NCBI GenBank assembly: GCA_030374735.1
Contig: JASCIV010000013.1
Coordinates: 1-64,000, forward strand
Reading direction: 5' to 3'
Length of the DNA: 64,000 bases
Source: Gracilaria caudata
Taxonomy: Eukaryota; Rhodophyta; Florideophyceae; Gracilariales; Gracilariaceae
Below the pieces are notes generated by a model. The model was given only the letters and a program-made list of their open reading frames with translations. It was not told the origin of the DNA and ran no database searches. Shown one piece after another: positions 8,361 to 19,760 of the stretch. The first letter of the stretch is position 1, and every line of letters begins with the position of its first letter. Made by a program: the position numbers and the translations under genes.

Positions 8361-9283
8361 GGTTCAAAGCAAGACTCTTCTCCAGGTCAACACAGGCAAC
8401 AAGCAAAACGTAGATTTGGAAGCTGCTCCCAAATTCGGTCGATCGCCCTGCGAAAAGCAGAGAGCGGGTGAAGGTGTTGAGCACACTTAAAAAGCATCGA
8501 TCGAGCGTCAGGAACGCGCGGCGACATAAGCGATGGCGGCCTTACACCGCGCGAAGTTGGCCGCGCGCCGACGCGCGCTGTCGGTGATTTCGCTCCACTT
8601 GTGTACGTTTGATTTGACAGCATCGGCACGCCGAGCCGTTGCGCGCGCAGCTGACGGTTATGAATGGGCCACAGCGCCGACGCGCCGCAGCTGGCAGCGC
8701 GCCATTGGACCCCGAATTATGCGCCACGGCGGCCGCCGGATCCGCGCGCGGTGGCACACGTGGAGCGCGTGGCCCACGCTTGCCCTCGAGTGAAAGGGGC
8801 GGTCGACGCGAGCAGTTGCGAAAGGCGCGCGTCATGGCGGCCACGAGAGATGCCTCCGGCGCACGCACGGTGAGCTACCGCCGTGGTCGCTGAGGATCTG
8901 CAGTTGGTTTTATACGAGCAAGCGCAGACTCTCAAAAATGTGTAAACGAGGTGAGACGCCGCGCCGCGTGGCGCCGCCGCACGGCGTTGCGAATAATATT
9001 AGCTGCGACGCGCCGCTCGCGAGTGGCGCCCACACGCAGCTCGAGACCTGCTTCAATCACAACACACACAATCACTTTTTTACTCCCACATCAACACGAA
9101 TGAACAGCGCCGAAAAAAATAAAACCAAAACACACACACAAACTCACCAGCTTCTCATAAAAACAACTCATCGAAAAAAAAACGCTCTCGTCAAATCCAA
9201 GAGAAGAAAAGGCACGCCGGCAAACTCCGAAACAACCCACCACTACACAACAAAAAAGAACGCAACAGAAATCCACGCACCGC
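8361..9283. other. Intergenic: SAHH upstream, A-rich stretch
   Basis: GC-rich with clashing frames from 8520 to 9050, then an A/C-rich stretch (9060-9280) that on the minus strand is T/G-rich 3' flank of the Hint gene. No gene supported. Confidence 0.6.
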
Positions 9284-10588
9284 CTACAACACAGCAGCTC
9301 CGTTCGGCAGCATGTTGGCCACGCTATCCAGACCACCGTCCAAGAAGCTACCGCTCCATCCAAACAGCGCGTACACAAACCTCAGCGGCGCCATCAATGC
9401 CGTGGCTGTGCAAATCTCCACGCTCTGAGTGAATGTACTAGCTCTCACTCCGTTCACAACGATGTCTCCATGAAGCGTCTGAGGGTTGAACAGACCGCTC
9501 TTCATCACCACAGACACCTGCGACACAGCCGCACGATCTCCAGACATAAGCTCGAGTGAATCTCCCACCTTCACTCTAGAGGCGGCCGAAAGAACGCCGT
9601 TCACGTAAATATAGTGTCCACTAGTTGCCTCGAGACTTTGTCCGTTCTCCAGCTCCATCTTCACAAAGGTGTGCTTCACATTAGAGAGGCGGTGTGAGAA
9701 CATGAACACCTCTGAGAACACGTTCTTTCCAACCATCACGGAGTCTCCGATCTCAATTTGATCCATACGCTTGACGGAGCCGTCCTCCAGCTGCACGCTG
9801 CCGTCGGCTGGGAAGCAAATCGGGTCATCATCTGGAGTCTCAGAGGGTTCTTCTGACTCCTCCTCGGTATCAACATCAGACACCGGGAGAACAGTCGCAT
9901 CGGGACCACCCACGCTGCCGGGCACCGGCACGGGGACTGGTGCAGTACCTTCATCAGTTTCAGTGGGTTCTTCCGGCAGTGTGGTCGGTGCTGGAAGCAC
10001 AACAGCTGGTTCTTCTTCAGTCTCTTCCGGAGACTCTTCTGGCATGGGAGCCTCCACAACACGACGGGGTGCGGAGTAGCGGCAAATTCCTTCCACTTCG
10101 GGATCGTCAACAATCATGTAACGGCGGTTCATAAAGTATTGATCCAAACCGATGACGACATTATTGACCGGTTGAAAGATAATTACCAAGGTGCCAACCG
10201 GGAACATGACACGGGTACAGTCACGCACGGAATTCTCAACACCATAGATCGCCGAAACTTCAGCGTTGATGAACTGAGAAATGAGGGCACGAGACGTGTC
10301 TGCCTGAACGAGTTCAAGAGCCTCGTTAGGGTCTGTGAAGATGGGCATGGCACCGTCATCAACACAAGGGTTGGGGCCAATTGACATGACGCTGTGGGGA
10401 ATCACACCATCTTCATTGGCGGTCTCGGAGTGAGAGATGCGACCCGGGCAACCTCCACCGAGAAATTGGCCAACGTTAAACGTGCCGATGGCGTCCTCCG
10501 GAGCGGTTTGGCGAAGCGAAAATGGCACCATAACGGCGTGGGCAAGGAAAGATGTGGCGAACGCCACGCAAACAGCGGTGAAGCGCAT
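9284..10588 (-). CDS. Secreted Hint-domain (hedgehog/intein-type) protein
   Basis: 434 residues from the ATG at 10588; the frame extends five codons upstream only via TTG. MRFTAVCVAFATSFLAHA is a good signal peptide. Residues ~20-170 form a Cys-containing N-terminal domain I do not recognise. A Pro/Glu/Thr linker spans ~178-255. The Hint module begins at Cys258 (CFPADGSVQLEDGSVKRMDQ), continues with a block-B-like TSGHYIYVNG (His325) and ends near LHGDIVVNGVRASTF (~372-386). Hedgehog-type Hint domains self-cleave by thioester formation at the first Cys, and that Cys and the His are present. Self-cleavage is inferred. The short C-terminal tail after the module contains a hydrophobic patch. Related modular Hint proteins occur in algae without true hedgehog signals. 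Confidence 0.85.
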   Translation of the reverse strand: MRFTAVCVAFATSFLAHAVMVPFSLRQTAPEDAIGTFNVGQFLGGGCPGRISHSETANEDGVIPHSVMSIGPNPCVDDGAMPIFTDPNEALELVQADTSRALISQFINAEVSAIYGVENSVRDCTRVMFPVGTLVIIFQPVNNVVIGLDQYFMNRRYMIVDDPEVEGICRYSAPRRVVEAPMPEESPEETEEEPAVVLPAPTTLPEEPTETDEGTAPVPVPVPGSVGGPDATVLPVSDVDTEEESEEPSETPDDDPICFPADGSVQLEDGSVKRMDQIEIGDSVMVGKNVFSEVFMFSHRLSNVKHTFVKMELENGQSLEATSGHYIYVNGVLSAASRVKVGDSLELMSGDRAAVSQVSVVMKSGLFNPQTLHGDIVVNGVRASTFTQSVEICTATALMAPLRFVYALFGWSGSFLDGGLDSVANMLPNGAAVL

Positions 10589-12035
10589 GGTGAGAGCAGG
10601 CAAGCGGTGTTACGCACACGGAGAAAGAGAGATACGAGTCAGGGAAGACAGGAGGGAGCGCGGAGCAAGCTAGGCAGGTACTTAAAGAGGCGGAATGGAG
10701 CAGGGCTGGCGTGAGCGGAACGAGAGGCGGGAGAAGGAAGATATCGGCGGTTAAACGGGGGCGCACGGCGAAGTGATGTTCGAAAAAAGACGCGCTCGAG
10801 CACGCGCGCCGCACGCGCGCCGATTCGAAGCGCCGTAACGGGTGAACGAAACAAAAGAGCACACGCCTTTCTGTAAGCAATGTGCCGCTGTGGTCGTTCT
10901 TGCCATACACGTGGGCAACGTGGTACGTGCCTGTATTACGACTGCGCCGTTTTCGCCACGTAGAGGCGCGCCAACATTGGATGTGCGCGCTGGCAATTGG
11001 GTGTGCGCGCGGTACGCGCGCTTTACAGTTTTTGTGGCGTGCTGGCGTGATCGGCCGACGTGCCAAAATGGGCGCGCACGTCTGACAGTGCGTGCGGCGT
11101 GGGGTGCGCGTCAGGCGACGCACGCACACAGCGGCTGGAGAGACGCACGTTGCTCGCATCTTGTTCGTCGTGCCCTCCTACTCAAAATCCAAAATTGGTA
11201 CGACGTTGCCGATCTTCCAGCAGACGATCATCCCACGACGAGATCAGCTCGCCTAGGCATACGTTGCCTTCGTCGCCGACAATGTCGGCTCCACATGCAG
11301 CGACCCTTCTTTTGGGTGTGCGACGCAGAAATACTTACTGATTAGTTGTTACTTTGTATCTACATCATGGCCCATTCCATGTGCGAAGGCAAGCCACAAA
11401 AAAAGCGATTAGGGTTTTCGCGTGCTTGTGCTGCAGATTTTGGACCGTTTTGCGGGATTCGTGGAGGGGTGTACCGGTGGCAAACATTGCTGGTCACTGA
11501 ACAGCTCGTTCCCGTCTATATCAGCGCCCCCTGGGCAGGAATCAGATCGTCCGTCCACCGTCCACACCAGTCTTTGCTGGTCTGAGAGACCACGGTAGAA
11601 CGACTTTGCGCTATCTCATCGACGACGTCGTGTTCGTGAGGATGTTGTACGAAGGTACTTGTACGCACCTGAACCATCTCCCAGATAATCTCCACCTTCC
11701 AACAAACAGCAAATTATTATTTGAGGCCTTTTCTCGTGGGTCTTGTGACTGCTGCTGGACTACTTGCCAGGGTTATCTCTCACTGCGAAAAGAGTCGCAC
11801 GTGTTGCTGCATGTTGTAAGGAGAATGAATGAATGATGGATACGAGGGATAACTTTTGGTATGTGCAGATCAAGAAGACTTAGTTGCGCATGTAAGTCGT
11901 GCTTTCTACTTGCCAGCGAGGTGCAGTGCCTCTCCTGCACATGATCAACGTGATCTTTCGTCTCTTTGCACACGCACACACTGCTGTGAAACGCACGAAA
12001 TGCTGAAAATCGGCATCATCTGGCCACCGACAGTG

Positions 12036-12068
12036 GAGTGTGGATGGCCATTGTGGTCATCCACACTC
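12036..12068. repeat. Inverted repeat, 11-bp arms
   Basis: GAGTGTGGATG and its exact complement CATCCACACTC are separated by 11 nt. Confidence 0.75.
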
Positions 12069-12224
12069 ACCTCCCCCTGAAGTATACCCTTGTAGATTTA
12101 AAGCTTACATATTCCTCTGCAATCCAACTTTTTGCAGCCCTATGGAAGTCCATTTTTCAAAACGACGGCGACGTCACCTAATGGGTTGGACTTGGAGGAC
12201 CTTGGCCCATCTGCGGCTTAAGAA

Positions 12225-12250
12225 GGTAGCGTTACATGTAGAACGCTACC
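12225..12250. repeat. Minimal inverted pair of hairpin-motif ends
   Basis: GGTAGCGTT at the left and AACGCTACC at the right, with only eight bases between. This is what a nearly emptied element with terminal repeats GGTAGCGTT would look like. Confidence 0.75.
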
Positions 12251-12424
12251 GTCGTAGACAGCTGATGTTACAGCCATGGTCAACTGCTGCACTGGCTGTC
12301 TGTCCTCGCACTAAACGTCTCTGACGCATAATTGTCAATTTCATCCACGATCTGTAATTGACATGCCCCGCATGCCTGCAATTGCAATTTGTAAGACTCA
12401 TTGTCCATGTGGCATACACTTGTC

Positions 12425-12430
12425 TATAAA
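12425..12430 (+). promoter_or_regulatory. Possible TATA box of uS7 gene
   Basis: TATAAA about 200 nt before the uS7 start codon. The distance allows a 5' UTR, but there is no other support. Confidence 0.3.
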
Positions 12431-12625
12431 CCAGATCGGGATTAGATTCTAGTCATTAGATCTACTTTGATCCTCCTCTGCTCAGTGTGACGGTCGCCGT
12501 CGACGACCAACCCACTGCGCCACCCTTCAGTTTCGTACGCGTCCTCTTGGTGCCCCACCCCGCATCGCATCCCCCCGCTTGCGCAGTCGACGACCAACGT
12601 GTGGTGACCCATCTTCTCGCCCATC

Positions 12626-13210
12626 ATGGCCGTCGTCAGTGAAGTCAAGCTCTTTAACAGATGGTCCTTCGAAGATGTTCGTGTCGAAGATATCTGTCTT
12701 AATGATTACATTGCCGTCAATCAACGCAGCGCCGTCTACCTTCCCCACACAGCTGGTCGTTACAACGCCAAGCGATTCCGAAAAGCGCAATGTCCAATCG
12801 TCGAGCGTCTCGTCTGTTCCCTCATGATGCACGGTAGGAACAACGGAAAGAAGATCATGGCAGTTCGTATTGTCAAACATTGTTTCGAAATCATCCACTT
12901 GCTCACCGATCAGAACCCGATTCAAGTGCTCGTCGAGGCTGTTGTTAACTCGGGTCCTAGAGAAGATTCTACTCGTATTGGATCGGCTGGTACCGTTCGT
13001 CGTCAGGCTGTTGATGTCTCTCCTATGCGTCGCATTAACGTTGCCTTGTATTTGTTGTGTACCGGCGCTCGTGAAGCTGCTTTCCGATCGATTAAGACCA
13101 TTGCAGAGTGTCTGGCTGATGAACTTATTAACGCCGCCAAGGGATCGAGCAATTCGTATGCCATCAAGAAGAAGGATGAAGTAGAACGTGTGGCAAAGGC
13201 TAATCGTTAA
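12626..13210 (+). CDS. RPS5: 40S ribosomal protein S5 (uS7)
   Basis: A 194-residue protein of normal length for the eukaryotic family, from [18 protein letters not shown] to VAKANR. It sits in the head of the small subunit by the mRNA exit channel and contacts 18S rRNA and E-site tRNA. Family blocks visible are [55 protein letters not shown] and [18 protein letters not shown], then [28 protein letters not shown] split over the last 55 residues. It is intronless. Codon choice is biased to preferred codons, as expected for high expression. Confidence 0.98.
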   Translation: MAVVSEVKLFNRWSFEDVRVEDICLNDYIAVNQRSAVYLPHTAGRYNAKRFRKAQCPIVERLVCSLMMHGRNNGKKIMAVRIVKHCFEIIHLLTDQNPIQVLVEAVVNSGPREDSTRIGSAGTVRRQAVDVSPMRRINVALYLLCTGAREAAFRSIKTIAECLADELINAAKGSSNSYAIKKKDEVERVAKANR

Positions 13211-13727
13211 CTTCCATCTAATTCTTTATTTCATTCATTGCTAAATTGCGATTCTCTAAGAGAGTGTTGTGTATAGTGCTCCTGGTAGAACGCTTGAGGA
13301 AGGGAGTTCGTCGAGTTCTAAATGCGGCCTCAGAAGTAAAGAAAGCGCGCTATGTCTTCGTTGCCCAGTGTCCTAATCGTTTTCGAAGACAAACAGGTGA
13401 GGGCCCTTGTGTTCTATCTCTGTGCGCGCACTTGCGGTTATTCTTCAAGTCCTCATCCTTTCCGCAGATCTTCAGCATTGAAACGAAAGCACATACAGTG
13501 TTGCGTTTCGGCTCTTGTTAGCCCTGTGCGCATTCCGAACCTGCTAAACGAAAGATCCTATCTCGCGCGTAAGATGCGTTCGCTTCGACTTTGATAGCCT
13601 CTCCAGGGCTTCTTCTCTCCCATCTGCCTCTTTTCCATCCCATCCCCTTTGTGGCTCGGTCTCTGTTCTTAGTGTTCAACCTCCAAAGGTCGTTGATAAT
13701 ATTTATCACGCCTGAACTCGTCCCGTG
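13211..13727. other. Intergenic, uS7 to coiled-coil gene
   Basis: A partial motif GGTAGAACGCTT lies at about 13285. No gene or other structure is supported. Both flanking genes are on the plus strand. Confidence 0.6.
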
Positions 13728-16700
13728 ATGAACAACGGAAACGATCGCTTCAATCTCCGGTTGCCTCCGAATGCAATCAACAAACGTCCCACCACTCCGG
13801 ACGACCATCGAGGCAAGTTCCGTCCTCCACCTCGTTCTTCCTCTGAACGCAAACCAAACCCATTTCGCACTCGCGAACGGCGTCCTGTTTCGAACCCTTC
13901 AGTTGAAACGAAGTCGTTTAAAGAGTTTACGGCTTTGTTACGAACCAATCCCAAGAGCAAAAACGAAGGGCAGACACCAACGTTACCACGAGGCATAACG
14001 TCTACGGGACTCATTCATCGTCGTGAGAACTCGAATCTTCGCGAACCGACTCACGAGGCCGGTAGGAATGCTGAGCGGGATATAGAGCCCACTGCCGATC
14101 GTACTCGACAGACGCGTAGAAAGCTTAAGAGTGGCTCAGAAATTCTCTTCTTGGGAAGCAACAGCGATTCGACGCCAAGGTCTTCTCTGAAACAACTAGA
14201 TCTCGATAATGAAGTGAGCTTCCAGTCTCCTCATCATGAACTTCATCAGGGAACTGAATCGAAACACCAGGCACAATGTAGTAACAACTCTCCTGAACAT
14301 CCTGATTCAGCATCTTCTAATGATGAGTCAAGCGAAGATGATGAGAACAACGCGAGTGCAGGAGCATACAGAACCAGGCTCATGAACTTGTACGGTGAGT
14401 TACACTGGGTTCATATTCTTCTTCTTCTTTGTTCTGACCCATGAAATCTCTTATTCGCTTCATCATTTTATAATCCCTGACTTCGTTGCATTCCAGATAG
14501 CATGGATGAAGCGCAGAAAATACCTCAACAAGTTGACGCGATTTTGGAGGGTTGGACAGACCGATATATATACATGGTACGTTAAGATTTACTACGCTTC
14601 ACTTTTCAGTCTGGAGCAGTTCACTGACAAGAACCTGCAGAAGAAAAAACTCTCGAAGATCAAGAGTACGGTTGCTCAGCAAAGGGCCGAGATTGACAGG
14701 TCGGAGGAAAACAAGGAAAAGGTACAAAAGCTTCTGGACGGGAACAAAAAGGAATGTGACAATCTTTCCTTGAAATGCACATCACTCGAAGGAATCATCC
14801 GCGATGAGAAGGAGAAGAGCAGCAAAGCGTTACAAACACGTAAGTACTTGCTTTTCACCCCTCAGGAAAGGCGAGTTGGATCGATTTCGGCTGACTAACT
14901 TCTTTCAATTACTTTTCTCTTATAATTCTTCTTCTTCTTGCGACGGAAAAGTTCAGGAACGTCTATCACAAGAAATTAGTTCAAGAAGCTCAACAGAAAG
15001 AAAGTATGAGAAAGGTATGGTACAGCTTCAAGCGTCCAACTCCTGATTGTTGATATGATTGAACTCTCGTATGGATGACCTAACCCATATGATGTCTGTG
15101 TGGTACATCCAAAAGTGAGGGAAGAGCTCAAATATTTGCAACCTCTATACCAGAAGGAGGTATCAAGGCGAGAAAGCTGCAAGAATGAACTGGTCTCAAC
15201 TCATGAAGAGTTGTCCAGGGTGAAAGAATCGTAAGTTTCGAGCTACGGATACGAATATCTAGTTTTCCTCACTACTTGGGCTCCTAACACCAGTTTTTAT
15301 CTGCCACTTCTATCAGATTCTCTGAAAAGGAGCGAGAGTACAAATCGCGGATTGAGCTGGAAGAGGCGAAGGTTTCAGAACTTTCGGACTACAACGACAG
15401 CGTGCAACGGAAAGTGCGCCACCTGGAGGTAAGTTGTGCTGTAGTACTCTCAAACCTTGAAAGGCCATGAAGATGGGTGATTTCTGGTCTCTAAGAATCA
15501 AATTTGTACCTGTATCTTACTAACTCGACCTTCGGATATCTAAGGAACTCATCTCTGAGTCGCAGACGACCATCAAAGCTTTGAGAACTGAATCAAACGT
15601 AAGTCAAACCATATCCCTTGTCTCCATTTCGGTCACTGAAGATCTGAATCTAATCGCCTGTGTCCCACACATCATAATCACCTTGCAATGGAATGTTGGT
15701 TCGGTTTAGAATGCATTCGCGACCCTTAACGCCTTTCATGAATGGTTCGAGAACCCCCAACGCCAGGATTCTGCGTCTCTTTCTCTCGACACCTTCATTC
15801 AAGACTTGTGTCAGCGACATTCAAGTCACGGCACAAGCGCTTTGCCGAACATAAGGACCGAACTCGCTCTCCCCACACCCTGGAAGCCCAGCGGGATATC
15901 GACAAATCTGCAAACGGAAGTTGGAGCACTCTTGGATCACTTTCGTGGTCTTGTCCGAGTATATGGAAAAAGAGAACATGTGTTTTTGACGTTGGTCAAG
16001 GAGCACGTGGGAAGTTGCGAGCGTCTCGAAAGTCAGGTTACTCAGCCGTGGACGTTAGTCCAACCAATGCTTGCCAATATTGAGAAGATGAAAACCGATG
16101 TGAAGGATGGGCTCGCTGTGTTGCAGTCTGAGCGTGGGGCAGTGACTAACATGCTGGACGGCTTGCGTGAGCAGCTCGATGAGGTCCATGTTTCGTGCCA
16201 ACAGGTGCTGGCGAACAAAGTTGTCGAAAGTGCACGCATCCAGGCAGACCAAACGGCTGAGAAAGAGAGAAGGTTGCAAAATGAACGGAGGGTCAACGAG
16301 TTGACATCCGAGCTGCAGCAACATGTGAAGGTCAAGGAGGAGCTTTCTAAAACGAGCCACGACCTGGAGGTGTGTAGAATGGTCTTGGCCGAAACCAGGA
16401 AAGACTTTGCCAAGGTTAGGCAAGAGGCTGAGTGTCTCAAAATCAGCGTTGAACAAAAGGATGTAGAGATCGATCGTTTGAAATCGTCATTACAACTTCA
16501 GACCGAGCGGATGCGGCACAAGCACGGCGGCCGTGGACATTCTGCCCAAAAACTGCATGGTCGAGAAGACGAACTTGATGAAGCGAGGCCAAAAGTGCGC
16601 AATAAGTCGAGAAACACTTCGACTGCCAAGCAAACTTCTTCCAGTCGACTAAAGCTAAGCAAGAGGACGAGTGTGCGCGGGGACAAAATCTCATCTGTCG

Positions 16701-17008
16701 CCGATCGTGGAGCAGGGGAAGAGGATACAGGATTTCCGAGTTTCCTCGACAACGATATGGGTGATGGAATCGTTGATGATGAAGATTGGTTTGAGGATAA
16801 AGAGACGACACAGACTTTCACCGAACGAGACATCCTGGGAAGTGGCGATAGAGGTCGCTTTTCGGTTAGAGCCCCTCCACGGGATGAGAAAAAGACCAAG
16901 AAGTCGAACGTTGATGTAGACCATTTTGGGGTCGGAAAGAAGAGACAGCACTCGAAGTCCGGCTTGGAGGCATCTAAGTCGAAGCGATCCCGAGGAAAAC
17001 ACATGTAG
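13728..17008 (+). CDS. Eight-exon coiled-coil nuclear-type protein
   Basis: Joining eight exons gives about 870 residues: 13728-14394, 14497-14576, 14617-14839, 14952-15014, 15116-15230, 15317-15428, 15545-15598 and 15710-17008. Introns are about 40-120 nt; most donors are GTAAGT-like and acceptors end in AG, and the reading frame is kept throughout. Intron 2 is the weak point: an alternative pair of acceptors at 14500 and 14609 also keeps frame. The N-terminal ~220 residues are polar and disordered. The centre is continuous coiled coil (Q-x-x-I-x-x-Q-x-x, E-L-x-E-E-A-K). The C-terminal ~180 residues are charged, with an acidic DDEDWFEDKE patch and basic nuclear-localisation-like KSKRSRGKHM. 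The family is unknown; structural chromosome or spindle roles are typical of such layouts but unproven. Confidence 0.75.
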
Positions 17009-17655
17009 AATCATGCACACGATGGAGTGGTAGACGTCTTTGTTCATGAGCTGCTTTCGTTGCAGGATGCTGTTGTCCTGCCGGATAGCGTCTCACAAGT
17101 GGGTTTAAGTAAGGATTTCTGCTGCGAGGCTTCTAACCCACTGGCCGTGAAGTTGTGAGGGAAACTGCTCTATCCTGTTATTCGACACATGTACAATGGG
17201 AGGCATCATCATGTACCTTCGTATTACGAAAGGCGAAGTTCTTTTGTGTTTCATTAATCTCAGAACTTTTTGAGTTCGAGGACACGAAGCTCTGCATCAC
17301 ATAAGAAAACATGCTACTTCTTCCATTTAAAGATGGCGAGACCACGTGCGACGCGAAAGACGATCAAAACCTCTTTACGTTACTGCCCATACGAAGATAT
17401 CTAACCGTTCGATATAATGAACCCTCATTCCAACGTTCCATTATCGTTTCTCTACCGTATATGGTGGTGCTCACGAGCGCAACAAACTCCTTGTCTGATG
17501 CATTCTGCTGATACAAGCTCTTTTCAAAGCGGAAGGCGTACATGCGGTGTCTTTTTCCCAAGTCTAAGTCAAACAGTGTGTGTTCCCATGTTAGATGGAT
17601 TCCACATAGCTCGTACCAAAGACCTTGTGCTTGGAAACATGCTTCAGGAGTAATT
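17009..17655. other. Convergent intergenic gap
   Basis: Lies between the 3' ends of the coiled-coil gene (plus) and plastid SRP54 (minus). Short frames on both strands look like chance. No repeat noted. Confidence 0.6.
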
Positions 17656-19236
17656 TTAACCAAAGCCACGCTTCGCAGTTTTCTTCTGAGCCTTTTTCTT
17701 ACCGGCCTTCCTTCGTTGTGATCTGTTTCCTATTGCTTGACCCGGTGCGCCGTCTGGACCACCCGTACCGTTGAGCATTTGATTGCTCATTCGCGACATC
17801 ATATCCCTCATTTTCCTAAAATCGCTAACCAAGTCCTCTGCCTCATTCCTTGATCTCCCCGCACCTTTGGATATTCGCGATAATCTGCTGCGAGCGGAAC
17901 CACCTGAATAAAGAAGTTCCGGATTCGTGCGTTCTTGAATGGTCATAGATTTGATCAGACTGTCGGCAAGCTTCAGTTTCGCTTCTGCTTGCGCCATCTT
18001 CTCCGAAGATATTGATCCAACACCTGGCAACATCTTCATCACGCCAGCAAGTGAACCCATAGTAGAGATCGTCTTTGTTTGGCTAAGGAAATCGTTAAAA
18101 TCAAATTTAGCTTCCATCATTCGTTTTGTCATCCGTTCCGCTTCTTTTTCATCCATTTGCTCCTGTGCTTTCTCCACGAATGTGAGAACATCTCCCATTC
18201 CTAGAATTCTCGAAGCCATACGTTCTGGAATGAAAGGTTGCAGTTTTTCTACTTGTTCGCCAACACCAGTGAACTTAATTGGAGCACCTGAGACCTGTTG
18301 CACTGATAAGGCCGCACCACCTCGAGTGTCGCCGTCAAGCTTGGTGAGAATTGCTCCCGTGATGCCAACTTCGGCGTTAAAAGACTTAGTTAGCGTTGCT
18401 GCTTCTTGCCCAGTCATTGCATCTACAACGAGTAGTGTTTCATCTGCACTGCTGAGTGTCTTGATGTCTTTCAATTCTTTCATGAGTTTCGAATCAATTA
18501 CCTGACGCCCCGCGGTATCGACAATAAGAGTATCAATCTTGTCTTGCACACCTTTCTCAACCCCCTTCCGGACAATGTCTCTTGGATCTGCCTCCGAGCC
18601 CAGGCTAAAGACTTCGACACTAATTGAACTTCCTAAAGTCTTCAGCTGGTCAATTGCAGCGGGTCTGTACACATCACCTGCGATCAGCATAACTGAGCGT
18701 TTCTCCTTTAAGCAGTATAGTGCGAGTTTGGCTGCGGCAGTAGTCTTTCCAGCTCCCTGCAGACCAGCTAACAAGACAACAGTTGGTTTCCCGTCTGTTC
18801 TTCTCGCAAGCGGTGCCTGGTTCTTTCCCATTATAGCCGTCAATTCTTCGTGCATGATCTTGATCAACATTTGACCAGGCTCAACACCAGGGGTTACCTC
18901 TTCTCCAATAGCTCTTTGTTTTATCTGCTTGATTAATGCATTCACAACCCGCAAGTTGACATCGGCATCTAGCAACGCGCGTTTGACTTGTTTCATTGCC
19001 CCTGCCACGTTCTTTTCTGTGATCTTATCGACGCCTCGCATTCTCCTGACTGTTTCTTCCATCTTCTCTGTTAAAGAATCGAAGAGCATCTTTGGTCCGC
19101 GGGCGCGAGCGCGTCTGTTTGTCCATAGTGGCTGAAGCGCTCTGCGACATCTGAAACTTCCAACCGATGCTCCCCAAGAAAGCTTTTGAGGAGGAATAGG
19201 AGTCAGGAAAGCGCAAGCTGAGAAGCGAGAACGCAT
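17656..19236 (-). CDS. cpSRP54: Plastid signal recognition particle 54 kDa GTPase
   Basis: 526 residues from the ATG at 19236; an 11-codon upstream extension begins at TTG. The first ~48 residues are basic and Ser/Ala-rich, as in plastid transit peptides. The mature part starts MLFDSLTEKMEETVRRM like bacterial Ffh. The N domain is ~50-140 and the GTPase G domain has GLQGAGKTT (158-166), DTAGR (240-244) and TKLDGDTRGGAA (298-309). The Met-rich M domain follows to ~500, with the tail ending GKKKAQKKTAKRGFG. It guides thylakoid membrane proteins to the ALB3/YidC route with its receptor FtsY. The bacterial-type sequence together with a leader separates it from cytosolic SRP54. The basic C-terminal tail could be the segment that binds a partner or the ribosome. 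Confidence 0.93.
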   Translation of the reverse strand: MRSRFSACAFLTPIPPQKLSWGASVGSFRCRRALQPLWTNRRARARGPKMLFDSLTEKMEETVRRMRGVDKITEKNVAGAMKQVKRALLDADVNLRVVNALIKQIKQRAIGEEVTPGVEPGQMLIKIMHEELTAIMGKNQAPLARRTDGKPTVVLLAGLQGAGKTTAAAKLALYCLKEKRSVMLIAGDVYRPAAIDQLKTLGSSISVEVFSLGSEADPRDIVRKGVEKGVQDKIDTLIVDTAGRQVIDSKLMKELKDIKTLSSADETLLVVDAMTGQEAATLTKSFNAEVGITGAILTKLDGDTRGGAALSVQQVSGAPIKFTGVGEQVEKLQPFIPERMASRILGMGDVLTFVEKAQEQMDEKEAERMTKRMMEAKFDFNDFLSQTKTISTMGSLAGVMKMLPGVGSISSEKMAQAEAKLKLADSLIKSMTIQERTNPELLYSGGSARSRLSRISKGAGRSRNEAEDLVSDFRKMRDMMSRMSNQMLNGTGGPDGAPGQAIGNRSQRRKAGKKKAQKKTAKRGFG

Positions 19237-19607
19237 TTTACTATTCTGGAGCCCAGCTCTTGAGCTCAACTGTGCACCTGAGCAGAAGCCAAGTACTCGT
19301 ATCTCCGAGTCTCAGCAACTGAGCATAGCCGTGAAACAGAAACTGGGTCTCTACAAATGAAATTGCAGATCAAAATGAGATTTTTGGAAATGGACGGGCC
19401 GAGAGAAAGCAGATCAGCAGATTAGTACCGATGCAAGAGGGGGTGAGCACCAATACAAGTTCTTTATTGTTCGGCTTACTATAAGGTTTGAGGTAGAGTA
19501 GAACTCTGCTCCTCGCACAGCGGTAGAACCAACTGCGCTTGTTGGGCTTTATGGCTTAGAAACTTTCTCAAAATTTAGTTCGACATCTGAGACGTTCTGC
19601 AAGGTAG

Positions 19608-19760
19608 TGGGATAGTTTCGGACCCGACCGTAATTGACAAAAGAAGAGCGCCAGATGTACCAAGGGTAGCCGTGAAAAGCGGTGTCTCGGTGGGCTGGGA
19701 CTGCATTTGGTGCTTTACTTATTACAGGTGCCGCTGTGTTGTGGCAGAGGCAGGATGGCC
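19608..19760. repeat. Diverged repeat, copy A
   Basis: Shares ordered blocks with 20757-20900: ATAGTTTCGGA, GCGGTGTCTCGG, GCATTTGGT and CGCTGTGTTGTG-like ends. Same orientation. Confidence 0.6.

Larger units (their letters stand above)
10589..12625. other. 2-kb intergenic region, no supported gene
   Basis: GC-rich to about 11,340, then average composition. Open frames here clash and match nothing I know. Contents noted: an 11-bp-arm hairpin at 12036-12068, TACCCTTGTA at 12085-12094, an inverted pair of hairpin-motif ends at 12225-12250 and a possible TATA box at 12425-12430. Confidence 0.6.

Noticed and set aside
8533..8893. Overlapping Arg/Ala-rich frames upstream of SAHH
   Set aside because: All frames are open because of high GC; none has protein-like structure.
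10842..11345. 167-codon plus-strand frame
   Set aside because: Biased composition, no domain, competing frames on both strands.
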